Of a DNA stretch of 64,000 bases, positions 12,911-25,600 are shown one piece after another. How positions within the stretch are numbered: position 1 is the stretch's first letter; the number at the start of each line of letters is the position of its first letter. The DNA is from Pipra filicauda (taxonomy: Eukaryota; Chordata; Aves; Passeriformes; Pipridae). The stretch spans positions 2,860,756 to 2,924,755 of the forward strand of contig NW_024104292.1 of the NCBI RefSeq assembly GCF_003945595.2, written 5' to 3'. A program made the translations under genes and the position numbers. The notes under the pieces are model-generated. The model was not told the origin of the DNA. It searched no databases and worked only from the letters and a program-made list of their open reading frames with translations.

Positions 12911-14289
12911 ATATGATACTATGATTCTAAATCATAGAAAAATATAGTAACGTGATAAAATCTTGCAACCTACATCAATAGGTAATCTCCTCAAACCTTC
13001 CCCTTCATGAAAGACTTACTAATATTTCAATATGAATTGAAAATCATCTGTTTCAATCACTCTAGCTATATACACCTCTCAGAAGATCTGGGTATGAGCT
13101 TTTATGACTACTGGCTATCTCCAAATGACAGAAATTGAATGCTGCCTTGTCTCTGGCACCATACAACATGGCTGTTGTTTTTTTAACCACCAGTTTAATT
13201 TAATGGTAAGAGTTGCATTTTCACTCCAAGTTAAGAAATATATATTAAGTCCTTTTACTGTAACTTCATACAGATGAAATTTTCAGTTCTATAATTAGTG
13301 ATAACTGTGTGCCACCTTGTGTGGAGATAAACTAATGCCGAGGTCCTCTTTTACAGTACATTTCTGAAAAGCAGCAGGTTCTATTGTATTGAGAAATAAT
13401 ATTATTATAAAGCTCCACCACAAAAGATAAGAGGTTCTTTGGAAAGAAAATTACTGTAGTGGTTATCTATGTACAAGAGAGTAGGGTACTGATCGATACT
13501 ATTGAGCATACTCTGCAAGCAATATACAGAAGTAAAAAAGAAGTAGGAAACCGACAAAGAGATCAAAAGATTGGATTATAACTAAGCTTTATTATATTGG
13601 CTGCAGAACAGAGAAATGAATCAGCTATTAAAAAAACCCCAAAACCCAACAAAACAAACCAACAAAAATTCAAACCCAGCTGCTTAGCTCTTTCTCTCTT
13701 CTCTTCAGGTAAAATATGACTTCATAGTAAATGTTTAGATATCACATACAGTGTGATGCAAAGCATCCAACATTTTCTTAAGCCTGACTATTCCTGCATG
13801 CACAGGAGCACTGAAGTTTTTTAACATGTGGGAAACACTCTGTAGGTCTGACACTTTCTGGTGAAAAGACTTTGGTGATTTGTCAAAAAAAGTGAAGCTT
13901 TCAATGGGACACACCATTTTCCTTTAAACTTTCTCTGTGGATCTGTACTTGTCAGCAGCAGTGTGAAGCTGGAGGAAAAGGAGCATGACAGGGGAACAGG
14001 CAACCTTGCCCTGAAGAATCTGGTATAAGATTTACATTTCCAGCCTGGATCACAGAGATAAGGGAATTGGATGCAAGCCTTCCAGCTTCCTAAACTACTG
14101 AGTTATTTATCAACCTGGAAAGAGGACTATTTTTTCTGCAGTATTTTGTTTTGTTTATAAAAACATATATTTCTCTCTTTTTGCCCCAGTTAGGCAGTGA
14201 TACAGGATTTCCAAGTATTTGGATGCCTATTTGAATATCTATTCAATATCACCCTTATAACCAGGCCTTTTTATCGTGGAATCATGTTT
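12911..14289. other. Unique sequence, no gene seen; A/C-rich patch
   Basis: An A/C-rich low-complexity patch of the form AAAACCC/AACAAA lies at 13629-13678. The overlapping minus-strand frames at 13735-14003 show no domain. Nothing else was recognised. Confidence 0.5.
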
Positions 14290-14294
14290 CTGGA

Positions 14295-14882
14295 TGTGCT
14301 GGTTTTGGCTGGGATGGAGTTAATTTTCTTCATAGCAGCTAGTATAGGGCTATGTTTTAGATTTGTGCTTGAAAATGTGTTACTAACACAGGGATGTTTT
14401 ATTACTGCTGATCAAGGCTTACACAGCATTAAAGCTTGTTCTCCTCACCCCACCCCACCAGTGAGGAGTCTGGGGATGCACAAGTAGTTGGGAGGGGACA
14501 CAGGCAGGACAAATGACCCCAACTGGCCCAAGAGATATCCCAGACCACAGGCCATCACACCCAGCATACAGAGCTGGGGGAGGAAGAATGAAGGGGGGGA
14601 CATTCGGAGCAACGGCGTTTGTCATCCCAAATCACGGTTACACACGATGGAGCCCTGCTTTCCTGGGGCTGGCTGAACACCTACCTGACATGGGAAGTGG
14701 TGAATGAATTCCTTGTTTTGCTTTGCTTCTATGTGTTGCTTTTGCTTTACCTATTAACTGTTTCATATCAACTCACAACTTTTCTCACTTTTACCCTTCT
14801 GATTCTCTCCCACATTGCACTGGTGGGCAGTGAGCGAGAGGCTGTGTGGGGCTTTTTTGCTGGCTGGGGTTAAACTGTGACA
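14295..14882 (+). mobile_element. Solo LTR of an ERVL-like endogenous retrovirus
   Basis: A 588-bp block begins TGTGCTGGTTTTGGCTGGGA and ends GGGGTTAAACTGTGACA, with the TG...CA termini of retroviral LTRs. It is flanked by CTGGA (14290-14294) and CTGGG (14883-14887), a 5-bp target duplication with one mismatch. Five-base duplications are usual for ERVL-type integrases. The family is one I know from bird genomes. The region where a TATA box is expected reads CAGCATACAGAGC (about 14562), so the box has decayed, and the expected ATTAAA signal reads ATTAAC near 14755. There is no internal gag-pol, so it arose by LTR-LTR recombination. Several open frames of 62-96 codons inside are spurious. Confidence 0.9.
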
Positions 14883-14887
14883 CTGGG

Positions 14888-16865
14888 ATAAAATTAAAAA
14901 AGAATCAGGGCATGCTAGCAGTTGCTAACAGCATACACATTCAAATGTTCATGCATGCAGGCACACTCTTGAACAAATTGAATTGCTCTTCACAGTTTGA
15001 AACAGATGAATATATTCTTCTGTTTTTTAAATTCTTTCCAGGATTTGTGGAGAAAGTTATAAAACAAGGCCTTTGGGAGAAGGATAATTACAGAGTTCAA
15101 AGCTAAATAAATAGATGCTAACAACATCTTTTTTATCTCAGGTTTAGTCTCTTTCTAGAGGCTGTATTTATGGGGCACGAAGTATCTGTTTTCTTTAGTA
15201 TTGATTGTTTTACATTTGCTGCCTGGAGCAATCTGTAGCTTTTGGACACTACCCACCATTTCTTATGAATTCAGAAAACCGAAAAAAAATACCTCAAAGT
15301 TTGACTTTGTTTATCCTGCACTACCTAGTCTGAAGAAATGTGTTGTTGGAATACATGATCTGAACAAGACTTCAGACATTATTAAAATGAGACTTTTAGA
15401 GGAAAACTTGTCACCAAAATTGAGGGTATAGGTACATAAATTTCTGTGATTCTGATGGCCCGTTCTCAAGTGGAAACACTTTTAAAGACACCAGAAAAGA
15501 GAGAAAGAGCTAACATATTATTGTGGATCCCATGTTCCATCTGTGACTGAACAGAGTCTAGGAGTGTTAATTGTGAGGTGCTGACTTTCCCAGTTAACTA
15601 ATGATATCTGAACACAGGTAAATACTGCAATTCAAAGGTAAGCGAGTGCCAAAACCCAAGTGAGCACCCAATTATTTGAGTCTCCGGTGAAAGGAAAGGA
15701 TAATTGCGAAGCAGTGAGTCAGACATGGCCTGGTGCCCACACATAGGGTGGATTTAGGATGCTCCTCAGTTGGTGTTCAGGCATACTTATTCCCATATAC
15801 AGGTAAAAAAGAGATATCAATATTAGATATCAATAACTGGCTGATTTTCAGAAAATGTTGAATGTTGCACCACCATTCCCTTTCTCCCTACCATACTAAT
15901 GTTATCTGTCCTTGGTGCTTTTAACTTTTGAGTCATTTATTGATATGAACTCTATGTGAACTTCAAGTCTCCAGTTTTCTGAAGTCTTGGCATGACTTAG
16001 CATAAGACATTTTTCCTTCAAGCTACTAAGTAAGTACACTTTAAACAGTGCTTAATTGCCATGATGAGATTGACACAATGGTCTGACTGTGCCATATAGC
16101 AATTTTTGATAGAGATTTGTGAGTCCTTCACTATGACTTTGCTTCAGTAAGGAGGCAAGAGCTGGAAATTACTGTTACTTGAACATACAGTAAAGAAGAC
16201 ATCAGAGTCAGAAAAGCTTTTGCATACTTAAAGCAGAATTCAAACATCTAAGTTAAACGTGTCATTTAACCTGCAACTTAACCTTGAAAAAGACTATTTT
16301 AGAAATTTACCTTTTTTACCTGACTCCTTTCAACATATTCCTCTAAACATAACTAGTGCTGTGCAAAATTTTTTGTGCCCCACTGGTTACAGCTTAGTTT
16401 CCTGTAGCTCTCTCATGTTTGATTTCTCTAGTGCACAATTAGATAACTACTTTCAGCCTTAGCCAAAGGGAGGATGGAGAACAATAATTTGGATTTCTCT
16501 CCCTTTTTTTTTTTAATCAGTTGCCTGTTTTCAGGCAGTGGTTATTACCGAGGTCTCCAGACACCTCTCAGGTTTGACTAAAATTAGCTACTAGGTTCAA
16601 AAATTACTGTGGTTTGTTGGGAAAAAAGCCTGGCAGAGGAACAGGCGGGCAGGCAGACAGACCACTGCATCTGCCGATGGACATGGAAGCCACACAGTCC
16701 TTGTCAGCAGCCAACTAGAGAAATTAGTTATAACTCATAAATATAAACTCATAAATGAGTTACTTAAAGAAAGAGGTTAGATCTCATTTAATTAAATTAA
16801 ACAGCTTAATGAGAGATTCACAGTCTCTTCAGACAAATGAAAGTCATAGCTATGGTTACCGTCAT
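14888..16865. other. Unique sequence, no gene seen
   Basis: Short frames at 15201-15431 and 16259-16462 have no domain. A short imperfect direct repeat of ACTCATAAAT lies near 16732-16757. No repeat family was recognised. Confidence 0.5.
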
Positions 16866-16979
16866 GGTTTGTTTTTCTTGTTTGGTTTTTTTTGTTTGTT
16901 TTTGAGCTTTGGGTTTGTTTGGTTGGGGTTTTTTTCTGCTCTCTTTTGTTGTTCTTGGTTTGGCTTGGTTTTCGGCTTT
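16866..16979. repeat. T/G-rich low-complexity tract
   Basis: A run of about 115 bp made of TTTG, GGTTT and TTTTTT words, almost free of A on the plus strand. It makes the plus-strand frame at 16755-16994 appear as a Phe/Gly/Leu-rich peptide, which is an artefact of composition. Confidence 0.8.
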
Positions 16980-18719
16980 GGAAATGAGTGCTAAGAGTTT
17001 CTAATCATCCAGATAAATATTCGTTGTCATGAAATACACTAATAATGTTCCCACAGGGAAAGAAAGAATTCTGTGAATGGAAGGAATTTTTCTGATTGTG
17101 CCTATTCTGTTCACATAGAAACTGCAGGAGGAATTCTAATGAAAAAATGTCCAACTTCTTTCAAAACTGAAGAAGTGGGTCGTGGAAGTTGATTATAGTA
17201 GAAGGCCAGACCACCATCTTTGGGTTTGCACATAATAAAAAAGTCTCTCAACAAATTGGCTTACAGCATGATAAACTTACCAACATTGATAAACATATGA
17301 ACTGTAATCTCAGGTTACATGCTTTTGTTTCTATTATTTTATACCGTCAGAGAAACAACAATAATATTTTTTGCACAGTTCTAGTTCCATCTCAAAATGA
17401 TCTCAAGAATTCTGATTCACTAGTCAATCATTCTCAGTAACAACTAAGCATTCTCATTACACAGGCAGTGAAACACTACAGCAGAGCAAGGAGACTATGC
17501 AATCACTTCACAGAAAATTCTTGCTACTAGGTGAACATTAGTCTGTCTAGGTGAAGAAATGATCTAACATATTCAATCACACTTTAATCCAGATAACTGG
17601 AGTAAATTACCTCCTGTAGTCCTTCCCAGGTCTTTGTTTTTATAGTCTTGTGTTTAACTCTTTATTCTCTGTGAATTTTGCACTACATTCTCTTTTAACT
17701 TCAAAATAATATTTTACTCTTATTTCAAAAACAATGTGTGTGAGAGGAGAGATTCTTTACCTAAGAAAGTTTTAACTGTACAGAAATTTTTAGTGGATCT
17801 TTCATTATTTAATTTGACAGTTAAATTACAATGTTAGCAGAACAAAATTAGTGATCAGAAAATTAGCTTTAGAGTTTTCAAACTGTTCTTCCATATTGCA
17901 AAATGAACAAAACCAGACTTTATTTTATTTCCCCTCAGTTCATTGGAGACATAAGAAAAATGGACCACTACAGAAAGAAGAAAAAAAAAATCTTTACAAG
18001 TGTTCCCAACTTTTTCCTGCTCTACTCCCTCTCAAAAGGCCTCTGAATTGAAATAGTACTGTGGTATGCTCAAAATTGAGATCTGGGGAATATCCAGCAA
18101 TTAACTTTTCCCACAAACTGTTAGAGAAGTGCCAAAATGATCTCAAGAATGACTGTTGAAAACAATCTCAAGCCATTGTTGAAAAGCAGTTGGCCTAAGT
18201 TTTTAAGATTTGGCTAGAAATTTGTTTGATGTGGAGCCATTTAAGAAGTTGAATCACACCAGCAGCCTTAAGTTCTGACATGTGAGTCTTTGCACATTCT
18301 TGAGGCTAAAGCTGAAATATGAATATTTTGGTGATTGTACATGAACAACAAAGGGTAAATGAGGTTAAAGGACTAGGGTGAATTTAAATGACAAATGTAC
18401 TCAAATGCAATGCTTTTTACAGTTTTAGAGCACTGTGAAGAGGCTCTGCTATGAAAGAAAACCAGATAACTACACAACTTATAGAATCATGTTGTTTTTG
18501 TTTCAAAAGTTCTTATATCACCCACAACTGTTTATTAAGCTATTTTCCGTATTTCACTATCCCCTTTCTTAAGATTTCAGCCTACTGGTTGCAAATAGAT
18601 TCTACTATCTTTTATGTGTGTGTAAATTTAATTGCCACTGGAATAATCGTTTAGAAACTTGATCTAAATTTTGTAAGGGAATCAGTCACCTCATGAGCAG
18701 TTGCTGCTGCACCTACAAA
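16980..18719. other. Unique sequence, no gene seen
   Basis: Short frames at 17189-17440, 17851-18051 and 18451-18654 lack domains or convincing splice sites. I see no repeat family. Confidence 0.5.
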
Positions 18720-19310
18720 TGGATGAGGTGTGTTATGTCTCCAAAGAAGTTCAGTATGTCATAGAACAAGGTCTTTGTTGTAAGGATATAAAGAGCACAG
18801 TTGCCTCTCTCAAACATTGTCAAGGCCACAGAAAGAATTTGCCGTAAGTCACCACAGCAGGAACTTGAGATAAGCACAGAGGGAGGCAGGAAGGCTCTAA
18901 TTCCAGGCCTGGCAGAGGTGAGATCTGGTTAGCACATCCTGATTAACATATCTGGACAAAAATTCCCACTGTGGCAAACTGTGGGAAAGGAAGCAACTGC
19001 TTATACACATCACTCCAAGGTATGGGATTGGCATCTGCCACCACCCTGTGGATTTGGACTGTGTAAAACCCCCTGAAGAATGACTCCAAGACCACCACCA
19101 CCGAGAAGTCCACGGTGAAGAAGGACCAATGGGATGCCCCTGGGTCCACAGCTGGTGACTCTCTTCTGTTTGATCTCTCTCTATCCCCCCCACCCCTTTT
19201 TAATTTCTTTCTATATCTCTACTTCACATTTACTGTTAAATAAAATCTGTACCACTGACTTCAGGACGTGGTCTCTTTTTCAACTTAATTTGGGCAGAGG
19301 CATCTCTCAC
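18720..19310 (+). mobile_element. Probable LTR (endogenous retrovirus), edges uncertain
   Basis: The composition changes from AT-rich unique DNA to a denser block with the layout of an LTR: a long U3-like part, then TTTACTGTTAAATAAAATCT with a canonical AATAAA at 19239-19244, then a short U5-like stretch (GGACGTGGTCTC...TTTGGGCAGAGGC). I could not find matching TG...CA ends with a target duplication, so both edges are estimates. The two overlapping minus-strand frames inside (18897-19193) are antisense and spurious. It could instead be a different transcribed retroelement end. Confidence 0.5.
19239..19244 (+). promoter_or_regulatory. AATAAA polyadenylation signal in LTR-like block
   Basis: A canonical AATAAA lies about 70 bp before the presumed 3' edge of the LTR-like block, the right place for an R-region signal. 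Confidence 0.5.
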
Positions 19311-20139
19311 TAATCAGATCTTAATGTTTGTACATGCACAAAATCTGACCTATTAAGGTTTTTGTTTTAAAGAAAATATAGTATTTGTATTTGACATATT
19401 ATTAAAACCATAATTAATTCTTATTTGTGCAGCTGAGACAGCTATGACAGGATGACCTTCAAGAAACTGATTCATTCTACAGGTAGTGAGTATATTTTAT
19501 TTCTATTAAACTGAAACTATATTACAGATTATTACCTGATGTGAAGTATTTCCTAGTGAGTGACTAGCTATGACTTCCAGCCTCTAATTTCTATTCTGTG
19601 GTTACAAGTTAAATATTTTCAGATTGTAAGATCAACAGATTTCAGCTATAAGCTCTGGAAATGATAACTTCTTTTCCTGTGTTTTCTCCTTTTTATACTT
19701 AAAATCTAGAAATATGTTGATAAAACTTTTGTGAGGGTCCTCATACAGCATAAATATGTAACTAAAACTGAAACAGTATTGATGTTTACTACTTGTTGTT
19801 TGGACTGATAAATCAGGAACTCCCAGCTTAGTTTACTCATTGAATTTATAGATGGAATAAAATATGTGATAGAAATATTTCATCTAGACTACTATATGAA
19901 GAGAATGAAAAAAATAGTGAGTTTGAGTTGTTGAATCCTTATTTGTGGTCTGTTAACTATATAAAATCCTTTAGCTTTTCAGGCTTTGTATCTCATGTGA
20001 AGGGCTTGCGATTAAGAAACAACACACTTGGTTGTTAACTATTATGTGATTCATATGAAAATCGTTCTGATCTTTGATATTAAATGATGTCCTCATTTAG
20101 AAGCAATACGTTCTATCTCGTATTGGCCTTTTCAGCCAC
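19311..20139. other. Unique AT-rich sequence, no gene seen
   Basis: No repeat, exon or RNA gene recognised. Confidence 0.5.
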
Positions 20140-20205
20140 CAACGTGCTTGCAACAAACGTGGGTAGAGCCCTTCCCAAATCTTCGTTTGCGAAGCCCAGC
20201 CATGA
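20140..20205. repeat. Two-copy dispersed repeat, copy 1
   Basis: This 60-65 bp segment recurs at 37226-37287 in the same orientation. The shared core runs from TTGCAACAAACGTGGGTAGA through CCCAAATCTTCGTTTGCGAA to GCCCAGCCATGA. The copies differ at about six positions, nearly all C/T or G/A transitions at former CpG sites, plus one C indel. It contains a small perfect hairpin, CTTCG-TTTG-CGAAG, at about 20181-20194. I do not recognise the family. It is followed by CCTGACCTGACCTG, a short CCTGA triplication. Confidence 0.85.
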
Positions 20206-21795
20206 CCTGACCTGACCTGTAGTATATAACAGCAGTGTAAAAGGATATAGAACAAAAGCACATTTGCCCTTGAGTGTAACTTTCTAAATAAAATATTTAA
20301 ATAGCTGCATGCATTCGTTGCTCTGTATTCAAGTGCCACCCATCCTTATTAGCTGGCGTAACCTTTTCACATTTTTCTTGTCCATCAAGGTTTTGGGGAA
20401 TCATCTCACCAATCTTGACATCTAAACCAGAATTCATCTGACACACCTGACACAATTGGCACCCTTTCTCCTCTGTGTAAGGAGATGAATATGGTCTCCA
20501 TCTAGCACTGTAGAGGGAAAAATGGAAATCAAGTTTATAATTCTAGCATAGGTACTTGATGTATGTTGAATGATATGACCCTTGGAAGTGACTGTCTGCC
20601 TGGGCTGATGACTTGAGAGAGAAGGGATATATTTGACTCATGTTGTTAGTTATATTTTTTTCTGTTCTTCAGAAGTATTTTGTCTCCTTCACACATTCCT
20701 TAAATAGCCTTTCTATATAAACTCTTGGAAAAGCATTGACTCTTTAAGATTTCAAGTTGATTTTTCTCAATCTTAAAAGTTCATTTGCTTTCTCATTTTG
20801 TCCCTGCCTTGGACTTAGAAAGGTTTCTCAAAGGCCTTGCATAAGCAAACAACTTTCTTTTTCAGAGTGAAACTCATCTATTAGGCCAAGAGAAAGACAC
20901 AGCTATTAACCTGTCTTCCCTCTTTCCTCTAAACCCTCAGACAATCGGGAGTCAAATGTTCTTCAGCAAATAATTTGGAACTATATTATGCCTTCTCACA
21001 AAATCAGGCAGGGATAAGTAAAATGACATTCGAAGTAAATTGAAAATGCCTTAATATATAATCAAAAGAAAAACTTTTAAATGGTGAGATAAGGAAAGTG
21101 GAAGGTTGGTATGCAGCTGAGAGAATTCTTGAGGATTAGATATACTGCACATCAGAAATCTGCAGTATTCTGACACCAGCCTTTTAAGGCCTGTGCTGAA
21201 TACGACATCTCCATGAATTCCTATCATTATTTCTAATCCCAGCTGATTTCACATACCAATTATATTCCAACACAATATGATCTGATTGTATCTCACAGTT
21301 ATGTTCATCTCATTTTGCCAATACGTCTGTAAATGCATAAGTGTAAAGCAAATTAAATGCTTAGGCTAGAATGCTTTATTTGACTTAGTTCAAAATTAAT
21401 CCATTTAAAATACTTTATATTTCATCTAATAGGAGAACTCCCTAGCGAGTTTTACTATACTACCTGAGCTTGGGTAATATTAATTGCATATTATGCAAAA
21501 GGAAATTATTTAAACTTGTCACCTCAGCAAAGATGTCTTTAAAAGGACTTGCATAAGCTCTTGTAACAGGAAAAACTACTCCAAGTTGCATTTACTTCAT
21601 AGGTTTTGCTATTTCCTTCTGGAATGTTCACCTTGTAATATTTCTTTTCAACTGTCTTTTTTTGCCAGATAAGGGAATTTCAGCCATCAAGCTTATCAAT
21701 ATACTGTTCAATCACTGAATGAAACACTAGGTACACCAGAAATTGTTCCAGAAAACAGTCCAAGAGAAAAAAAAAAAGAAAAAAAACAGGGAGTA
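20206..21795. other. Unique AT-rich sequence with possible conserved element
   Basis: No gene. The part at about 21355-21520 is dense in homeodomain/POU-like words (TTAATTGCATATTATGCAAA, TAATATTAATT), which is typical of vertebrate conserved non-coding DNA but not proof. An A-rich stretch at about 21767-21786 abuts the next CR1. Confidence 0.45.
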
Positions 21796-22640
21796 CAGAA
21801 TCATAGAGTAATAGAATCATTAAGGTTGGAAAAGACCTCTAAGATTACCAAGTCCAACAGTCAACCCAGCACCACAACCATGTTCACTACTAACTCACGT
21901 CCTTGAGTGCCATATCCACGTGTTCTTTGAACACTTTCAGGGTTGGTAAGTCCACCACTTCCCTGAGCAGCCTGTTCCAATGTTTTACAACCCTTCCCAT
22001 GAAGAAATTTTTCATAATATCCAACCCAAACCTCCCCTGACAACTGGAGGCCATTTCCTCTCATCCTGTCACTCGTTACTTGGCAGAAGAAACTGACCCC
22101 CACCAAGCTACAACCTGCTTTCAGGTAGTTGTAAAGTGCTATAAGGTCCCAATTGAGCCTCCTTTTCTCCAGACTAAACTTCCTCAGCTATTTCAGCTAC
22201 TCCTCATCAGACTTGTGTTCCAGATCCTCCACCAGCTCTGTTGCCCTTCTTTCAACATGCTCCAGCATCTCAATGTCTTTTCTAAACTGAGAGGCCCAAA
22301 ACTTAACACAGGATTCGAGGTGCAGCCTCACCAGCGCCAAGTACAGAGGAACAATGACTTCCCTAGCCCTGCTGACCCCCCTGTTCCTGATAAAAGCCAG
22401 GATGCTTTTAGCCTTTTTGGCCATCTGGGCACACACACTGGTTTGAGTTCAGAAAAGGACACAGAGGTCCTTTTCCTCTGGGCAGCTTTCCAGCCACTCT
22501 GCCCCAGCCTGTACCACTTCATGGGGTTGTTGTGACCCAAATGCAGGACCTGGCACCTGGCCTTGTTGCACCTCTAACAACTGGCCTTTGCCCATCCATC
22601 CAACCTGTCAAGATTTCTCTGCAGAGTCTTCCGACTCTGT
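21796..22640 (-). repeat. CR1 LINE copy with ORF2 C-terminus, minus orientation
   Basis: The longest modern-type CR1 here, about 845 bp, antisense on the plus strand. It starts at its 3' end with CAGAATCATAGAGTAATAGA and GGTTGGAAAAGACCTCTAAG, runs through CCACTTCCCTGAGCAGCCTG and CCAGCTCTGTTGCCCTTCTT, and fades near CTGCAGAGTCTTCC. The 3' part belongs to a different CR1 subfamily from the 12371 and 7843 copies. It is 5'-truncated inside the reverse-transcriptase domain. The 151-codon plus-strand frame at 22080-22535 is antisense to it and is not a gene. Confidence 0.96.
22197..22540 (-). pseudogene. CR1 ORF2 reverse-transcriptase C-terminal fragment
   Basis: The minus-strand frame at 22197-22436 reads [13 protein letters not shown], then [20 protein letters not shown], then [20 protein letters not shown]. 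This is the conserved block after the catalytic RT motifs in CR1 ORF2. In another frame just upstream (to about 22540), a segment WLESCPEEKDLCVLF continues the same protein, so at least one frameshift separates the parts. Catalytic YADD-type residues lie outside the truncated copy. It is non-functional. Confidence 0.9.
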
Positions 22641-25600
22641 TGACTGTTGTTTTTGTTTACTTACAATATCCAGTTCCAAAAGAGAGTTGCTATTTCAGTC
22701 TCTGGGTTTTGAATATTTTATTGCACTTTCATTTCTGACAAGTGAAGTGGAATCCCAATTCCTTGGTCAAGAAAATTTCTTAAGTTCTCTTTTTCTTTGG
22801 TGTTGTTAAAAGCATAAAGTTTTTGTACTGTCAAGAGAGTAACAAAATTCATATACCCTGGATTTGGTTTCTAACTTTAATTTGGTACACCTTTGAAAGC
22901 ATGTATTCTGACATGAATAACATGGGTCATAGAATTTAACAAGTATGTGAGGTATAAAATCCATTGCTACTTCTTTCTGGCCTGCTACTTTCATCATTCT
23001 GTACTTTTATCAGTGCAAAATGCCCAGCTTCAACATTCTGATTGAGTAGATCTTTTAAAGATATGTTTACTCTTTCTTGAAATATTTCAAACCTATATTT
23101 TCAGGATGACACATACTGGATTTCTATAACAATTTCATTAATAACTCTAAGACCTGTTTAATGAAACCAAGTAGGGAAGCAAAGGAGTCCCTTTAAGTTT
23201 CTTTTTGTTGTTGATAACCAAAAACAGACTTTGAAACAAATTGTCGGCTGAGCAGAATACAGTTTTCCATTACCTTCATTTATATCTCCTTGGCCTTTCA
23301 ACCTAAATTTAGCTTGTTTGTTCCCAGGATAAATTACATGCACTTTATTTTAAATGAGGACATTCAGATGAATGATATTACATTTTAATAACATAACAGA
23401 TTAAAAAAATAAATGTTTGTGAAAGAAAAAGCAATCCGTCCTGAAAAAGAGTGGTACTCTCTGTAGTATACCTCCTCTCATCAATCATTAGTAAACAAAT
23501 ACTCATATGCTTTGTTAAGATTCTATCATGTCTGTGTTCCTAATTATTTATAGAACTTAGATCTGGCTCTCCTTCAGAAAGCTGAGATGTGGAAAGGGAT
23601 TTACACATTGTTACCTCCTCTGACAGTTGGTAGGGATCCTTAAATACGGTGACTGTCGAAACAGATATTTTGCTCTTAGTTAAAGAAGAAAAGGCAGAAG
23701 CTACAAGATTTGAATCTGAACTTTGATTATACGCAGCTAATTACATGTGGGGTTCAGTTTTCAAAATCATAAAGAGCTTTTACAGATAGATATCTAGTTT
23801 TAGCACTGCATTATCTGATTGAAGTGGAGGACTATCTGTTTTAGGACTATCTTTTTAGTATGCAAAGATAATGAGTCCAGTTTCCTACGATTCCAGGATC
23901 TGTGAAAACTATTTGGAACTGAATGATGTCACCAAGCACTTTGAAAAGATGCATGACTGCAAGAGCCACACTTATCTGTGGCTGGCCCAGTTTGAAGCAT
24001 GGTATTTTGAAGTATATCTGCTATCTTCCAGTGCTAGAGAATTGTTACCCACATACACTAAGTTTCTAAACATACCAGTAAAGTAAAACTCCAACAATAG
24101 TTATTGTCTTTGTCCCTCTATGTTGATCTCTATTTATGACCTATTAGAAATTCATAGTTCATTCATATAGTTCATATGTATAAGAAAACTGGCAGTAAAA
24201 TATTCATTTAAATGTAATAAAGACTTTATTTGAAAGATTGCAAATATGTGTGCTTCTGTCTTACATACGTAGGTGTATTAATGGGGACAATTTGTCCTAT
24301 ACTCACACAAAATTATGACAGACCAGCTAATGCTTTTGTGCATGGACACTCTCTTGGCTTTGTTTGGGGTTTTTTGCAGTGTCTCTTTCAATGCATTAGG
24401 ATTTGTTTGTAAATTTTTTTCCTGTTATATCTTCTGATTTTGGGATCATTGAGTTCAGAAAAGAGATGCGAAGCATATTCAAAATGTTGTTTGGAGTCTC
24501 ATTCTTTTTTTTCTCACTAAAATTCAACACAGACCAAATTTACGTTGTACCACATGGTCACTTATGTCAGTGTGAACACTGACTTTTCTGTGGTAGCTGT
24601 TGCTGATGGTTTACTTCCGTAACATATCAAAAGGATCTTCTTTAGCAAACTAGTTATCCTCAGGACTTTTTAATGTGCATGCAGTTTTGCGTCTTCCATT
24701 ACAAAGGCATTCAAGCCTGCAAAACAATTAGACTCAATGATATACAGCAAAATAACCCAACATTTCTTTGAATGTTTATATATAAAATTCTAGACAGTGT
24801 TCTTTAGGTAGCATACTTTAGTATCTTGAGTAATACATAAATTAGGGCTTCATTAATAAATCATTCTTGTGAATCACATTTATCTGTAATGTCACACTTG
24901 CTCTCTGAAAGTCTATGACAATTAGTGGATATGGCATGTAAAAGCAACAATAGTACTTATTTTATCATCCAACCATGCTTTAGTCAGAGCTCATAATGAA
25001 TAGAGCTTTAGAGTTCTACCACTTGTGAGCTGTTCCTTTTCTGAGTGTTGAGAAATGTTAGCTTTTCAAAAATTACTTTATAAGTGTGCCTATATTATTT
25101 TTGTGATTTCACATTTAAAGATAATTCTGTTCATGGCTATAAGGTATTATTAACAGAGTGTTTTGATGGTGATCCCTGAGAAATAAATTGGGTTTTGGCC
25201 ATGTCATAAGTGCAGGTGTTCACAGCATCACGTTGCCATTACAATTAACAACTCCTCTGATATATGTAAAAGAAAGGTTCTCAAGCAGAACAATAATAAC
25301 TAATGAATAATCTAAGCCAGGGTTGCATGGGCATGCAAACTGAGCTACATTTTAGGCCCAAAAATAAATTTCCCCATTATTAGAATGAGTTATCTTGGTG
25401 AATCAAAGTGGAGAACTATATTGTTCTAGTGTAGTATTTTGTTCTGTAATAATTGGAAAAGCTCTTTTGTCATTCTTGTTCATTTCTAGCACTTTACATA
25501 AATTTCAAGCTCACTTACCAAGACTTTTACTCCATATAAAGTTTTTTCTTCATGACTCTTCATCATAACCACTTTGTTATGTAGTTAATAGAAGACCAGT

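Noticed and set aside
16755..16994. Hydrophobic Phe/Gly/Leu-rich peptide, membrane-like
   Set aside because: It is the translation of a T/G low-complexity tract.
22080..22535. 151-codon plus-strand open frame
   Set aside because: It is antisense to a CR1 element; the opposite strand encodes recognisable CR1 ORF2.
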